Source: JBDTVS01 sp040007095
Lineage (GTDB): Bacteria; Acidobacteriota; Vicinamibacteria; Vicinamibacterales; CAVVIG01
Length of the DNA: 64,000 nt
Direction: 5' to 3'
Assembly (NCBI GenBank): GCA_040007095.1
Contig: JBDTVS010000015.1
Coordinates: 37,802-101,801 of the forward strand
Below, one piece after another: positions 1 to 8,513 of this stretch. How positions within the stretch are numbered: position 1 is the first letter of the stretch; each line of letters begins with the position of its first letter. The notes beneath the pieces are model-generated. The model had not been told where the DNA came from. It ran no database searches and saw nothing but the letters and a program-made list of their open reading frames with translations. The translations under genes and the position numbers were made by a program.

Positions 1-204
1 CCGGGCGCACCGCCAGATCCGGCGCGCGAGGATGAAGAGCACCACAAGCTGATTACCGGGGTGATGCTCCACGTCTCGACCTGGGTGCGCAACGATGCGC
101 GCATCAACGGCCGTATCCTCCGAACCCCGCAGGCCGAGGGATGGACGCAGTTGTATGCGGTGCAGCCGTCCCTGGCGATCCCCCCTGCTGCCATTCCCAA
201 GTAG
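1..204 (+). CDS. C-terminal fragment of an unidentified protein
   Basis: The reading frame is open from the first base of the window and ends at a TAG at 202-204, giving 67 residues of a protein whose start lies outside. The fragment begins with an acidic, proline-rich stretch and continues through LITGVMLHVSTWVRNDAR to a proline/alanine-rich end (LAIPPAAIPK). I recognise no family. It is kept because the frame is open across the window edge and its stop is followed by a non-coding gap before the next ribosome binding site. Confidence 0.45.
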   Translation, partial: PGAPPDPAREDEEHHKLITGVMLHVSTWVRNDARINGRILRTPQAEGWTQLYAVQPSLAIPPAAIPK

Positions 205-294
205 AACCGTTCCTCAACGCGCAGCGCATGCGTTGTTCAATACGGAACAACGCGGCCTCTCGATTTCGCCCATAGTCGAGTGCAAGGAGCACGC

Positions 295-744
295 ATGCCT
301 ACTTTGCGAAGTTCAGCGGCGGCGATCGGTTTCGCAGTGATCTGCGGCGCGGCGCTCGCCGCGCAGACGCAAGAGACAAAAACGACCACGAAGACGAAGA
401 TCGAGGTCAAAGGCGGGAAAGACGTGACCGTGGTCGGGTGTTTGGACCGAGGCGTGAACGGCGACTATCTCTTGACCAAGGTCCGCGCGAAGGGCCGCGA
501 CCCTTCGGAATACTCTCTTGTCACCACCGAGGACCTGTCCAAGCACGTGGGCGAGCGTATCGAAATCCATGGGAAGCTGGTGTCGCAGGGCAACGGCACC
601 GTCTCGATCGAGTCGAAGACAAAAACCGAAGTCGAACACGGCAAGGATTCGGAAACGAAGGCCAAGACCGAAGGCGCGATTGCGCTCAGGACGCCGTTTC
701 TTGGCGTGACCTCGACAAAGACGCTCGGGGCAACCTGCAGCTAA
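295..744 (+). CDS. small secreted Lys/Thr-rich hypothetical protein
   Basis: A 149-residue protein with a clear signal peptide (basic MPTLRSS, then a hydrophobic stretch ending ALAAQ). The mature part is rich in Lys, Thr and Glu and carries the short motif VTVVGCLDRG followed by a small beta-rich segment, a pattern I associate with small secreted acidobacterial proteins of the DUF5818 kind; that family link is tentative. The ATG at 295 was preferred to a GTG at 280 because AAGGAG lies at 284-289. Its stop codon overlaps the stop of the convergent hydratase gene by 4 bases (741-744). Confidence 0.65.
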   Translation: MPTLRSSAAAIGFAVICGAALAAQTQETKTTTKTKIEVKGGKDVTVVGCLDRGVNGDYLLTKVRAKGRDPSEYSLVTTEDLSKHVGERIEIHGKLVSQGNGTVSIESKTKTEVEHGKDSETKAKTEGAIALRTPFLGVTSTKTLGATCS

Positions 745-1667
745 AATAGCACCGCGGTCGCCTCGAAGGTCACCACACCGCGCGAGTCCTGCGCCCACAA
801 TGCCGCCGACGTTCCGTCGTGCGACGGACGGCCGCACACGAAGAACGGGTCGCCGTCGAAGAGCGGTCGGATCGCCCGAAACGAGAACGCGGATACGTTC
901 GTCTCGCCGAGATTGCGCCGGAGCAGGTCGGCCAGGAGCGTCGCGACCAGCGGCGCGTGAACGACCAGACCTGGGTACCCCTGGACCTCGGTCGCGAATC
1001 GGCGATCGTAGTGAATCCGGTATCCGTTGAACGTCAGCGCCGAATAACGGAACAGCAGCACGTCGTCCGGCCTGATCTCCCGGGTCCACGGCGCGTCGAG
1101 GCCCGCCGATTGCGGCGTCCCCCCACCGGCGAGAGCAGCCGCCTTCTGCCTGCCTGTTGAATCGGCAGCCGATTGGCGTGACGAATCGGAGGCTCTTTGC
1201 GGATCGGGACTTGTCGCCGGGGCCTTCTCGGATCCCGCGTACACGATGTCGTGATCTTCGATCAGTGCGAGACCGTCCGGGCCGGTGATGTGATGCCGAA
1301 CCTTGACGAATACGAGCGGACCGCTGCGGCCTTCCTTCTCGCGGACGTCCTCGATCCGCGACACGCGTTCGATCGCATCACCGACACGAAGAGGATGACG
1401 AACCTCCACGCGTCCACCCGCATACATCCGCCTCGTCAAAGGGACCGGGGGAAGAAACTCGCCGAGCCGCGCGTGACCGTCGGCGCCCAGCTCGGACTGT
1501 TTGTGGGTGGGCAGGCAATACAGCCAGTGCCACAGCAGCGGCACGCGGTCGCCCGGCACGGGCCGCGGATCGTTGCGGTCGAGCGTGGCCGACAACGCCG
1601 CCAGTGGCGCGACGGTCACCGTGTCGGCGCAGGATTCGGTGCGCCCGATCCAGTCTGAGAGTTTCAA
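741..1667 (-). CDS. MaoC-like dehydratase/hydratase, HTD2 or mesaconyl-C4-CoA hydratase type
   Basis: A 308-residue protein with two hot-dog halves joined by a Ser/Gln/Ala-rich linker at about residues 150-185. The N-terminal half (LLWHWLYCLPTH, then LPPVPLTRRMYAGG) is typical of the N-terminal MaoC dehydratase domain. The C-terminal half carries FRYSALTFNGYRIHYD, the hydratase motif with its His. Members hydrate or dehydrate acyl-CoA thioesters in the cytoplasm; the substrate cannot be read from sequence. The start is a TTG with a GAGAGAG purine run upstream. It lies 63 nt downstream of the PmbA-like gene on the same strand and is probably its operon partner, although no functional link is obvious. 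Confidence 0.8.
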   Translation of the reverse strand: MKLSDWIGRTESCADTVTVAPLAALSATLDRNDPRPVPGDRVPLLWHWLYCLPTHKQSELGADGHARLGEFLPPVPLTRRMYAGGRVEVRHPLRVGDAIERVSRIEDVREKEGRSGPLVFVKVRHHITGPDGLALIEDHDIVYAGSEKAPATSPDPQRASDSSRQSAADSTGRQKAAALAGGGTPQSAGLDAPWTREIRPDDVLLFRYSALTFNGYRIHYDRRFATEVQGYPGLVVHAPLVATLLADLLRRNLGETNVSAFSFRAIRPLFDGDPFFVCGRPSHDGTSAALWAQDSRGVVTFEATAVLF

Positions 1668-1730
1668 TCGAACTGCTCTCTCGGCGGTCCCGGCGGCGGC
1701 AGCAGCATCCTCAGAGTTCCGAGGTCCCGC

Positions 1731-3416
1731 TCAGTTCTTCAGCGGAGAGGGCACGATCGGCGGTTTCTGCAGGACGTCGGTCGTCTTCAGAAGCTCCAGT
1801 TCCTCGAACATCAGGCTGGGCACGATCACCGATGCGGCGTCGGTGCCGCTCACGCGGTAGTTGTACAGCGTGCGCTCCTGCGATGCCTCGACGAGATCTC
1901 TGAACGCCGTGGGCGCGATGTTGCCGAACCGGAGCCCGCGAACTGGCTCCTCCCGGCCATCGAGTGTCACCTTGACGGCGTCGAGAATAAAGGGACCGCC
2001 CGGACCGCCCCCGACGGTAATCTCGCTGGGATTCGCGATGCCGCGCACGATGTACCCAAATGCCTTGTCCTGGGCTTTCAAGACCTCGAGATATTTCGCC
2101 TTGAGCTCAGCGGCAGGAACCGCCTGTGCGCTTTGCAACTGAAACACGCCCGCCTGGGCGCCTCCTGCACGGCCGTGACCGTTCGACTGGAGCAGGTTCT
2201 TCTGCGGCGTGCGGCTGGTGAGCAGCGTCAGCAGGCGTCCCTTCTCGACCAGCCTCACATCTTTGGGGCGCATCCCTTCATCGTCGGCCGCGTAGGCGCC
2301 GGGTACGGGCCGGCCGCCGAAGGTGTCGAGCGACGGCGTGTCGCTGGCCGAGAAGGAATCGGACAGCACCCGCAGCCCGAGGCGGCGAAGGAACGGCGAG
2401 CCTTGTCCCTGCGACTGCGCGAAGCGTGGGTTGTCGCTGTCGGGCGGACGACGAGCCACCATGAGCGGAATCAGCGTCTGGGCCACGAATTCCGGGCTGG
2501 CCTGCCCTTCGAGCAGCACCGGACCGGTGAACTCTTCTCCAACCGGCGCGGTGCGCTGCGCCGTGAGGTGCTGGACCACGCTGTTGGTGCGGGTGGCAAG
2601 GGACGCCATCGCCGGCATGTCCTCGAGCCGGTTCTCGATGAGACTGAAGCCATCGCGCAGAATCATGCTGTCGTCCGCCTGCGACTCGGCCGTGACGCGA
2701 AGGGTCGCCAACTGAATCGGCATCAGCGTCGTGAAGCCTTCGCTGTTCACGTAGTACCGCGTGCCGCGCGTCTCGACGGCCCAGACATCCGAGCTCTCGA
2801 TGGCCGGGCTCGCCGAAAACATCGCCGAGAGCTGCTGCACCCGATCGATCCAGGTGCGCCGCGCCGACGACCCGGCGGACGGCGGCTGCACCGTCGCCAC
2901 CGGCATTTCGCGAGAAAGATCAGGAATCGCGTCGACGCCGACGCGGTTCTGAAACGCCGCCTTCTTTCTGGCGAATACGCTGACCGCGCGTTTGTAGGCG
3001 GCGTCGGTCGCCAGCCAGATTTGTCGCCGGATCACGTCGTAGTCGTCGTCGAGGGTCACCGACGCGCTGCCATCGCCGCCACCACCACCACCGCCCCGTC
3101 CCTGGATGACGAATCGCGAGCTGTCGAACGCGTAATCGCCGACGCGGACGTCGACGTACAGGGTCCGGCTCCGCGTCTCCGAGTCGTCCAGGAGGGATCC
3201 GAGCCTTCCGATCACCCGCATCGTCGACACGTCGTCGACTTCATAGTCGATGTAGTACGGGGCAGGCTCGTCCTTCAAGCGGAGCTCGGCCATCGAGCGT
3301 GTCAGTTCGTCGCGCATCGCGCGCACAATCGGCGATTCCTGCGCGTGTGGCGCAGGGATCGACGAGCACATCAGCACGACGCTCACCGCTACGGCCGCGG
3401 GAAAGATCGCTCGCAT
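1731..3416 (-). CDS. exported PmbA/TldE-like protein (non-catalytic TldD homolog)
   Basis: A 561-residue TldD/PmbA-family protein with a signal peptide (MRAIFPAAVAVSVVLM to PAPHAQ). The N-terminal domain contains RSRTLYVDVRVGDY and a poly-Gly loop; the C-terminal domain contains LLQSNGHGRAGG, matching VQSNGHGRAEP in the neighbouring gene. Where the neighbour has the zinc motif HEIFGH, this protein reads SPEFVAQTLIPLMVARR, so the HExxxH is absent. In known TldD/TldE proteases one subunit carries the metal site and the other does not, so I infer this is the TldE-like partner. It starts one base after the stop of the upstream gene, implying translational coupling. Export is unusual, since characterised TldD/TldE are cytosolic. 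Confidence 0.82.
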   Translation of the reverse strand: MRAIFPAAVAVSVVLMCSSIPAPHAQESPIVRAMRDELTRSMAELRLKDEPAPYYIDYEVDDVSTMRVIGRLGSLLDDSETRSRTLYVDVRVGDYAFDSSRFVIQGRGGGGGGGDGSASVTLDDDYDVIRRQIWLATDAAYKRAVSVFARKKAAFQNRVGVDAIPDLSREMPVATVQPPSAGSSARRTWIDRVQQLSAMFSASPAIESSDVWAVETRGTRYYVNSEGFTTLMPIQLATLRVTAESQADDSMILRDGFSLIENRLEDMPAMASLATRTNSVVQHLTAQRTAPVGEEFTGPVLLEGQASPEFVAQTLIPLMVARRPPDSDNPRFAQSQGQGSPFLRRLGLRVLSDSFSASDTPSLDTFGGRPVPGAYAADDEGMRPKDVRLVEKGRLLTLLTSRTPQKNLLQSNGHGRAGGAQAGVFQLQSAQAVPAAELKAKYLEVLKAQDKAFGYIVRGIANPSEITVGGGPGGPFILDAVKVTLDGREEPVRGLRFGNIAPTAFRDLVEASQERTLYNYRVSGTDAASVIVPSLMFEELELLKTTDVLQKPPIVPSPLKN

Positions 3417-3417
3417 G

Positions 3418-5121
3418 TCAGGATTTCCTCGCGCGCAGCGGAGCGGTGAGAATCGGCAGGGCCTCCTGCGACTGGGCCTTTTTCTGAACCTCGACTTCAC
3501 CGACCAGCAACGCCGGAGAGGAGGCCGACACGGGCACGCCGCCGCTCTCGGCACCGCAGATGCCGTTGAACACCTCCGGCTTGTCTCCGGTCGCGAGAAT
3601 TTTTCCAAACGCGGCGAGCGGCGTTCCGATCAAGTCGACCCCGCGCACCAGTTCCGGCGGGCGCGCGTCGGTGTACACCCGGTAGACCACGTTCGGCAGC
3701 ACGTTGAACGCATTGGCCGCGCCGCGGTTCGTGGTGGTGAACCCGCCTTCGATGTTGTCGAAGAAGAGACCGAACGGCTTGCCCTGTTTACGCGCCTCTT
3801 CCCGCAGCATGTTCATCAGGGCCTCGTTCGACACCGATCGGCTCGACTCGACGATCAGATTCGACTGGCGGGACACGGGTGCATAACCCGGCTCCGCCCG
3901 GCCGTGGCCGTTCGACTGCACCAGCGTGCGCACCGGCGCGCGATCGAGGAGAAACGTCTTCAGGATCCCCTTGTCGACGACGGTGACGCGCCGCGCTTTG
4001 ACGCCCTCGTCGTCGTACTGGTAGTAACCCATCAACTCGGTCTCGCCACGCTTCCGGAGCGTCGGATCGAAGACCACGCTGAGGAACGGCGGCAGCACCG
4101 ACTCGTTGACGCTTTTCGCAAATGTCTGCGCGTCGTTGACGTTGCGCTGCCGGTGGCCTTCGACGCGGTGCCCGAAGATCTCGTGGAAGAACACGCCGGC
4201 CGCCCGGCCGGACAACACCGCGGGTCCCGAGAATGGGTCGACGATCGGCGCACTGCGCAGCCTGACCAGGAGCGCGATCATCTCGCGGGCATCGGCGATC
4301 AGCTGTTTCTCGTCGGGGAGCCCTTCCGGCGATCGCGCGAAGTAGCTCGCATACAGCGGCAACTCCATGCCGTCGTCGGCCTTGGTCATCGCCTGGATGA
4401 ACAGGCGGCACGACACGTCGCCGGTGGCCACCTGGGTACCCTCGCTGTTGGCGTAGTAGCGAGTAGTGGAGGCGGCAGACAGCGACACTTCGCTGCGGAG
4501 CACGAGCGGGTCGTCGCCGAACGGCGCCGAGATGCGGCGCAGCCGCGCTTCCCACTGCGCCGTGTCGAGCGTGTAACCCGGCGGCGTGTCGCTATGGATT
4601 TCCGCCGCCTCGCGTGAGAAATCCGGCGCCGGGTCCTCTTCCTTGATCTTCGAGGCGACGTTGGTCTTGACCCGCGTGAGCGCTTCGCTGGCCTGCTTGT
4701 AGGTGCGATCCGTCGCACGCCAGAGCGCGAGCCGTATCGGTTTCTCGTCGTCGGTGAGCGGCAGCGTGACCCGGCTGATGCGCGGAGAGGCGGCGGCATT
4801 GTCGCCGCGGATTGGGTGCGTGTTATCGAGCAGGTAATCGCCGACGCGGACTTCCACGATGCCGAACCTGCCGCGCTGCTCGTCGCTGCGCTGAAGCGCA
4901 CCGTTGGACGCGACCAGGCTGGTGCTCCGCTCGTCGAACACCGTGTAGCCGATGAAATACGCCGGGACCGATTCTTTCTTGAGCACCTCGTAGTTGCGCT
5001 GAAGCTCCGTCTGCAGGATGCCGAGCGCCGTGCCACTCACCGCTGCGTGAATTGGCGTCGTCCCGTGCGGAGGCGCCAAGCACAGCAGTATCACCCAGAC
5101 GACGACGGTCAGTCTTTTCAT
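3418..5121 (-). CDS. exported TldD-like zinc metalloprotease
   Basis: A 567-residue TldD-family protein with an N-terminal signal peptide (MKRLTVVVWVILLCLAPP). The catalytic motif HEIFGHRVEGH sits at about residues 313-323, giving the HExxxH of this zinc protease family, and the C-terminal domain has TLVQSNGHGRAEPG. The ATG at 5121 was chosen because it opens directly on the signal peptide; the frame continues upstream but not plausibly. It is the first gene of a leftward operon with the PmbA-like partner and the MaoC-like gene. The pair probably forms a heteromeric protease in the periplasm or at the cell surface. The substrate is unknown. Confidence 0.86.
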   Translation of the reverse strand: MKRLTVVVWVILLCLAPPHGTTPIHAAVSGTALGILQTELQRNYEVLKKESVPAYFIGYTVFDERSTSLVASNGALQRSDEQRGRFGIVEVRVGDYLLDNTHPIRGDNAAASPRISRVTLPLTDDEKPIRLALWRATDRTYKQASEALTRVKTNVASKIKEEDPAPDFSREAAEIHSDTPPGYTLDTAQWEARLRRISAPFGDDPLVLRSEVSLSAASTTRYYANSEGTQVATGDVSCRLFIQAMTKADDGMELPLYASYFARSPEGLPDEKQLIADAREMIALLVRLRSAPIVDPFSGPAVLSGRAAGVFFHEIFGHRVEGHRQRNVNDAQTFAKSVNESVLPPFLSVVFDPTLRKRGETELMGYYQYDDEGVKARRVTVVDKGILKTFLLDRAPVRTLVQSNGHGRAEPGYAPVSRQSNLIVESSRSVSNEALMNMLREEARKQGKPFGLFFDNIEGGFTTTNRGAANAFNVLPNVVYRVYTDARPPELVRGVDLIGTPLAAFGKILATGDKPEVFNGICGAESGGVPVSASSPALLVGEVEVQKKAQSQEALPILTAPLRARKS

Positions 5122-5161
5122 CACGATCGGATTATACGGCGTGGTGGTAGCATAACTTCGC

Positions 5162-5475
5162 ATGAAGGCTCGTACTTTACGACTTCCCTGCCTGCTGTCG
5201 CTGTTTATCTTTTGCCTATGTTTCGTCCCCGCCGCGCGGCGGCCGCTCAGGTCAATCTCTCTGGAGTCTGGAACAACCTGGGCATCCTGCAGGAGGATTG
5301 GCCCGATCGGCTCTTCGGCACCGAGCTCGGCGACTATGCGGGTTTGCCGGTGAACGACGCGGGGCGGCTGCGGGCCGACACGTGGAACGCATCGCTGATT
5401 AACTGTCTCCTCGGAATTATGACCGGATGGAGCGTGCGTAATGCCCCTTTACGACTACGAATGCCGAGCCTGTAA
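5162..5475 (+). pseudogene. frameshifted, truncated copy of the secreted protein family at 13122-14030
   Basis: An ATG at 5162 opens a good signal peptide (MKARTLRLPCLLSLFIFC, ending FVPAA). About 70-80 bases in, within a GC-rich run at about 5230-5243, the homologous reading moves to another frame: AAAAQVNLSGVWNN follows, then GDYAGLPVNDAGRLRADTWN. The latter matches GDYLGLPINDAARRKADSWD of the intact 302-residue protein at 13122. Homology stops there and the frame closes at 5475, so about two thirds of the protein is missing. The 3' end overlaps the start of the FmdB gene. A single-base sequencing error could explain the frameshift but not the truncation. Confidence 0.68.
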
Positions 5476-5704
5476 GAACTTCTTCGAGGTGCTGATCCGT
5501 CCCGGCAGCGGCACACCGGAGTGTCCGGAATGCCACAGTCAGGACCTCGAGCGACAACTGTCGACGTTCATGATGACGTCAGACGAGCACAATCGCGAGC
5601 TCGTGAGCAAGGAGCGCAAGCGGCGGCTGCCGCAGCACAAAGCGGAACAGAACGAGGAATACCAGCACGCCCTGAAAGAGCACCTCGACCACGAAGGACA
5701 TTGA
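5441..5704 (+). CDS. FmdB-family zinc ribbon protein
   Basis: An 87-residue protein beginning MPLYDYECRACKNFFEVL, the classic opening of FmdB-type zinc ribbons, with two CxxC pairs (CRAC and CPEC) that should bind one zinc. The tail after residue 45 is charged and His-rich (HALKEHLDHEGH). FmdB proteins are described as putative regulators, but the role of most members is unknown. GGAG lies about 8 nt before the ATG. The 5' end overlaps the remnant of the broken gene upstream. Confidence 0.85.
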   Translation: MPLYDYECRACKNFFEVLIRPGSGTPECPECHSQDLERQLSTFMMTSDEHNRELVSKERKRRLPQHKAEQNEEYQHALKEHLDHEGH

Positions 5705-5792
5705 ACGGATGACGTATCCCCACTCGTCGCAGCCACCGACTCGGATCTTCGGACACGGCGTGTTCCGACGGAGCACTTCCCCTGGCGCGCAC

Positions 5793-6566
5793 ATGAGAAG
5801 ATTCGACCTGACACCGATCAAACTCCTGCTCGTCATCGTCAGCATGGCGGCGGCAGCATCCCGGTTGGAGGCGGGCCAGGGGGGAGGCGGCCGAGGGCGA
5901 ATCAAAGGAACAGTCACGTTGATGGGGCAACTGCCGGGTAATCCCGTCATCCGGATGGGCCGCGATCCGATGTGCGCGCAGATCAACCGGGGCAAGCGCG
6001 TCGTGCAGGAGACGGTTGTCGCGGACCTGAAGGGAAACCTCGCGAACGCGTTCGTCAGCCTGGAGGGAACATTCCCAGACGCTCCGGTGCCGAACACGCC
6101 TGTCATCGTCGACCAAAAAAGCTGTGTCTACACGCCGCGTGTCGTCGGCGTCCGTGCCGGGCAGACGTTGCAGATTCACAACAGCGACAACCTGCTGCAC
6201 AACATCCACAGCGAGTCGACGGTCAAGGAGAACACCTTCAACATCGCGCAGCCGATCGCGGGCATGACGAATCAATTCAAGCTCAAGGAAGAACCCCGCA
6301 TGATCCGGCTCGGTTGCGATATCCACTCGTGGATGAGGACCTATATCGGCGTGGTCACTCATCCCTACTTCTCGGTGAGCAGCACCACGGGCGCCTTTGA
6401 AATCGCCGACGTGCCGCCGGGCACGTACATGATCCAGAGCTGGCACGAACGCTACGGCGTCGTGAAGCAGAGTGTGCAGGTGAGAGCGGGCGCAGTGGTG
6501 ACCGCCGCCTTCTCATATACCGGTCAGGAAAATCCTCCACCAGAGGCGCCCAAGGTCGATCGCTAG
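5793..6566 (+). CDS. secreted cupredoxin/plastocyanin-like protein with carboxypeptidase-regulatory-like fold
   Basis: A 257-residue protein with a signal peptide (MRRFDLTPIKLLLVIVSM, ending SRLEAG). After a Gly-rich stretch comes a beta-sandwich region (GRIKGTVTLMGQLPGNP). Then follows a cupredoxin-like segment, VVGVRAGQTLQIHNSDNLLH, with RLGCDIHSWMRTYIGV, where the Cys, His and Met are placed as in type 1 copper sites. The end, GAFEIADVPPGTYMIQSWHE, is typical of carboxypeptidase regulatory-like domains. It probably acts in the periplasm in electron transfer or copper binding, but copper binding is inferred. An in-frame ATG at 5709 exists; 5793 is preferred because it opens on the signal peptide. 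Confidence 0.75.
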   Translation: MRRFDLTPIKLLLVIVSMAAAASRLEAGQGGGGRGRIKGTVTLMGQLPGNPVIRMGRDPMCAQINRGKRVVQETVVADLKGNLANAFVSLEGTFPDAPVPNTPVIVDQKSCVYTPRVVGVRAGQTLQIHNSDNLLHNIHSESTVKENTFNIAQPIAGMTNQFKLKEEPRMIRLGCDIHSWMRTYIGVVTHPYFSVSSTTGAFEIADVPPGTYMIQSWHERYGVVKQSVQVRAGAVVTAAFSYTGQENPPPEAPKVDR

Positions 6567-6596
6567 TGGCGTGCCGACCGCGCGCGCGCCCTTAGG

Positions 6597-6669
6597 CGAC
6601 CCGACCGGCCTGACCAGCCCCGCCGACCTGTCCCACCCGCCCCACCTGCCTCCGACCCGCGGCGGGGCG
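6597..6669 (-). repeat. G-rich 3'-flanking element, copy 1
   Basis: On the minus strand this begins directly after the TGA of the metallo-beta-lactamase gene and reads as runs of GGG separated by short C/T/A spacers (for example GGTGGGGCGGGTGGG). The same style of sequence follows the stops of three other genes (21313-21388, 24628-24728, 39048-39154), always G-rich in the sense of the gene it abuts. This copy has at least four G-runs but one spacer of about 10 nt, so it fits a canonical quadruplex only loosely. Confidence 0.6.
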
Positions 6670-8211
6670 TCAGTTGGCCGCGGGAATGGAGGGCTTCGAT
6701 TTGATGGTCTTCACCATCTGCTGGAACGGCTCGATCGCGCCGTGGATCGGCACATCCTTGTCCACCTTCAGCTTGCGGTGCTCGATATTCCAGAGGGTGT
6801 TCTCTCCCCAGAGGTGCTGCTGCCACGTGGAGTCGTAGAGATCGGCCTGCACGAGGATGCGGTCGCGCGGAATGTAGGCGAAGAGATTGGTCCCTTCACG
6901 CGGGTTGTCGAGCAGGTGGTAGAGCCGCACTTCCATCGACTTGTCCTTCAACGTCAGCTCATCGTCCACGAACTCGAACTTTGCCGGCTTCGGACTCTTC
7001 TCGAGCTGGTCTGGCACGATCGTATGTTTGCGCGCGAGCAGGTCGTTGAAGAACGCCTCGTTGCCGCGGTAGGTGACAATCGTGAGCCCCTCTGCCACGG
7101 CGACGCGCAACCCGCCGGAATGATCGAAATGGTGGTGCGAGACCACCGCGTGCGTCAGCGGCTTGGGACTGAGCGATCTCGCCTTGTCAATCACGGCCTT
7201 CGACCGCGCCTCATTCAGCGGCGCCTCGAACAGCATCAGATGATCGTCGAACTCGAACACGACGCTGCGATGGTTGCCCGAGCCGGCCAGCCACCAGATC
7301 CCTTTGCCGACAGGTTCGGCCGTGACAACGATCGCGGGCGGCGGTGGAGGAGCGGCGGCCTTCACCGCATCGGGTGCCGCCAGATCATCGGCGCCGGTGT
7401 CGACAGTATTTTTCGAGACCTGGAGGTCGAACTGAAGATACTTGTCGATGTTCGTCGTCAAACGCTTTGGCAGCTTCAGTCCCTTCACCTCCTCGTAGCC
7501 TGAAAACGAGGTCGCGATCGCGACGTCCCCCATGTTGGCGTTGTCGCTCATCGACTCGACCCGCGTCGGCAGCTTCGTCGCATCGTCGAAGGCGAGCGTG
7601 AACACGTCGCCTTTGGCCGTGGTGAGGTCGACGAGCCGCTCGCTGCCCTGCTGACGCAGATTCGTGATCTTCGCGGCGGGATCGAGCGCGGCCCGCACGA
7701 TCGTGAGCGGATGATGGAGCATTTCGATCCGTCGATCGCGCACCGCCGTACCGCCCGCTCGCGTCGTCGTGCCGTCCTGTCCCACGTTGTACGCCACGTC
7801 GCCGTCCAGGCCCTGGCTCTGCCGCTGAATCGGAGAGTTCGCGAACTGGAACTGCGCGGTCCGCAGTTGTTGCACTCCGGCGCGGTCCTTACCCACATCG
7901 ATCGTCCGCTTGAATTCGGTGACCTTCCAGACCGGAAGCTCGCCATCGGGCATGGTGTTCTGACCGACGTTCGGCGCCGAGCCCTCGCCTTCGATCACGA
8001 TGGTCGTGGCCGCCTGAATGCGATCCTTGCCTCCCAGCGCCGCCGCCACATCGTCGATCGCCTTTTTTTCCGCCGGAATCTGCGCGCAGCCGATCGCGCA
8101 CATCATGGCCGGAATCGCCAGCGCGCCAAGATAACGCCGAAGCCTCGCGCCTGACCCGTCAGGGCGGCTCGATCTCGAACCGCGACAAAGGGGAATGTTG
8201 AAAGTATTCAA
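6670..8211 (-). CDS. metallo-beta-lactamase fold lipoprotein
   Basis: A 513-residue protein. The start is a TTG at 8211, preceded by AGGAGA with about 6 nt spacing; it opens on a long basic leader and a lipobox (AMMCAIGC, Cys at about residue 42), so the protein is probably lipid-anchored. Residues 45-290 form an uncharacterised beta-rich domain. The C-terminal half has the MBL motif HHHFDHSGG (about 359-367) and later conserved GTNLFAYIPRDRILVQADLYD and HGAI segments expected to complete a di-metal site. It should hydrolyse an ester, lactone or similar bond outside the cytoplasm; the substrate is unknown. A proline-rich PPPPP linker separates the two parts. Confidence 0.8.
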   Translation of the reverse strand: MNTFNIPLCRGSRSSRPDGSGARLRRYLGALAIPAMMCAIGCAQIPAEKKAIDDVAAALGGKDRIQAATTIVIEGEGSAPNVGQNTMPDGELPVWKVTEFKRTIDVGKDRAGVQQLRTAQFQFANSPIQRQSQGLDGDVAYNVGQDGTTTRAGGTAVRDRRIEMLHHPLTIVRAALDPAAKITNLRQQGSERLVDLTTAKGDVFTLAFDDATKLPTRVESMSDNANMGDVAIATSFSGYEEVKGLKLPKRLTTNIDKYLQFDLQVSKNTVDTGADDLAAPDAVKAAAPPPPPAIVVTAEPVGKGIWWLAGSGNHRSVVFEFDDHLMLFEAPLNEARSKAVIDKARSLSPKPLTHAVVSHHHFDHSGGLRVAVAEGLTIVTYRGNEAFFNDLLARKHTIVPDQLEKSPKPAKFEFVDDELTLKDKSMEVRLYHLLDNPREGTNLFAYIPRDRILVQADLYDSTWQQHLWGENTLWNIEHRKLKVDKDVPIHGAIEPFQQMVKTIKSKPSIPAAN

Positions 8212-8513
8212 GACGTTCTCCTGTGATGCGACTGCCGTGGACAACGGGGCATGCCGTACCTCACGTGTCGGTCGTGCGATCAAGGCCATTCCATGGCACC
8301 GCCTGAAGTATAGGGCCATCGTCACCGCCGTGGTACCAGTCTTCTGACAGGTGTTGAGCGTCCGTGCGCCTGTCGCCGAGGTTGCCGGCCGAGTGTGCAG
8401 ACTTCCGACTTCAGACTTGAGGCTCGGTGTGGGCATCCTGCCCGGCCCCGGTCGGAGCGTCCCGTCATCGACCAATGTCAGGCATTCGGCGGAGGGTATA
8501 ATCCGTCCGCTTC
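8212..8513. other. 302-bp divergent intergenic region with a short repeat
   Basis: This region lies between the leftward lipoprotein gene and the rightward gene at 8514, so it must hold both promoters. I see no convincing -35/-10 pair. Around 8395-8420 it contains CAGACTTCCGACTTCAGAC followed by TTGAGG, closely similar to part of the repeat at 41185-41300. No open frame with a plausible start is visible. Confidence 0.4.

Noticed and set aside
95..340. Rightward frame overlapping the first partial gene and the next start
   Set aside because: Arg/Ser/Pro-rich shadow; it crosses the stop of the partial gene and the ribosome binding site of the gene at 295.
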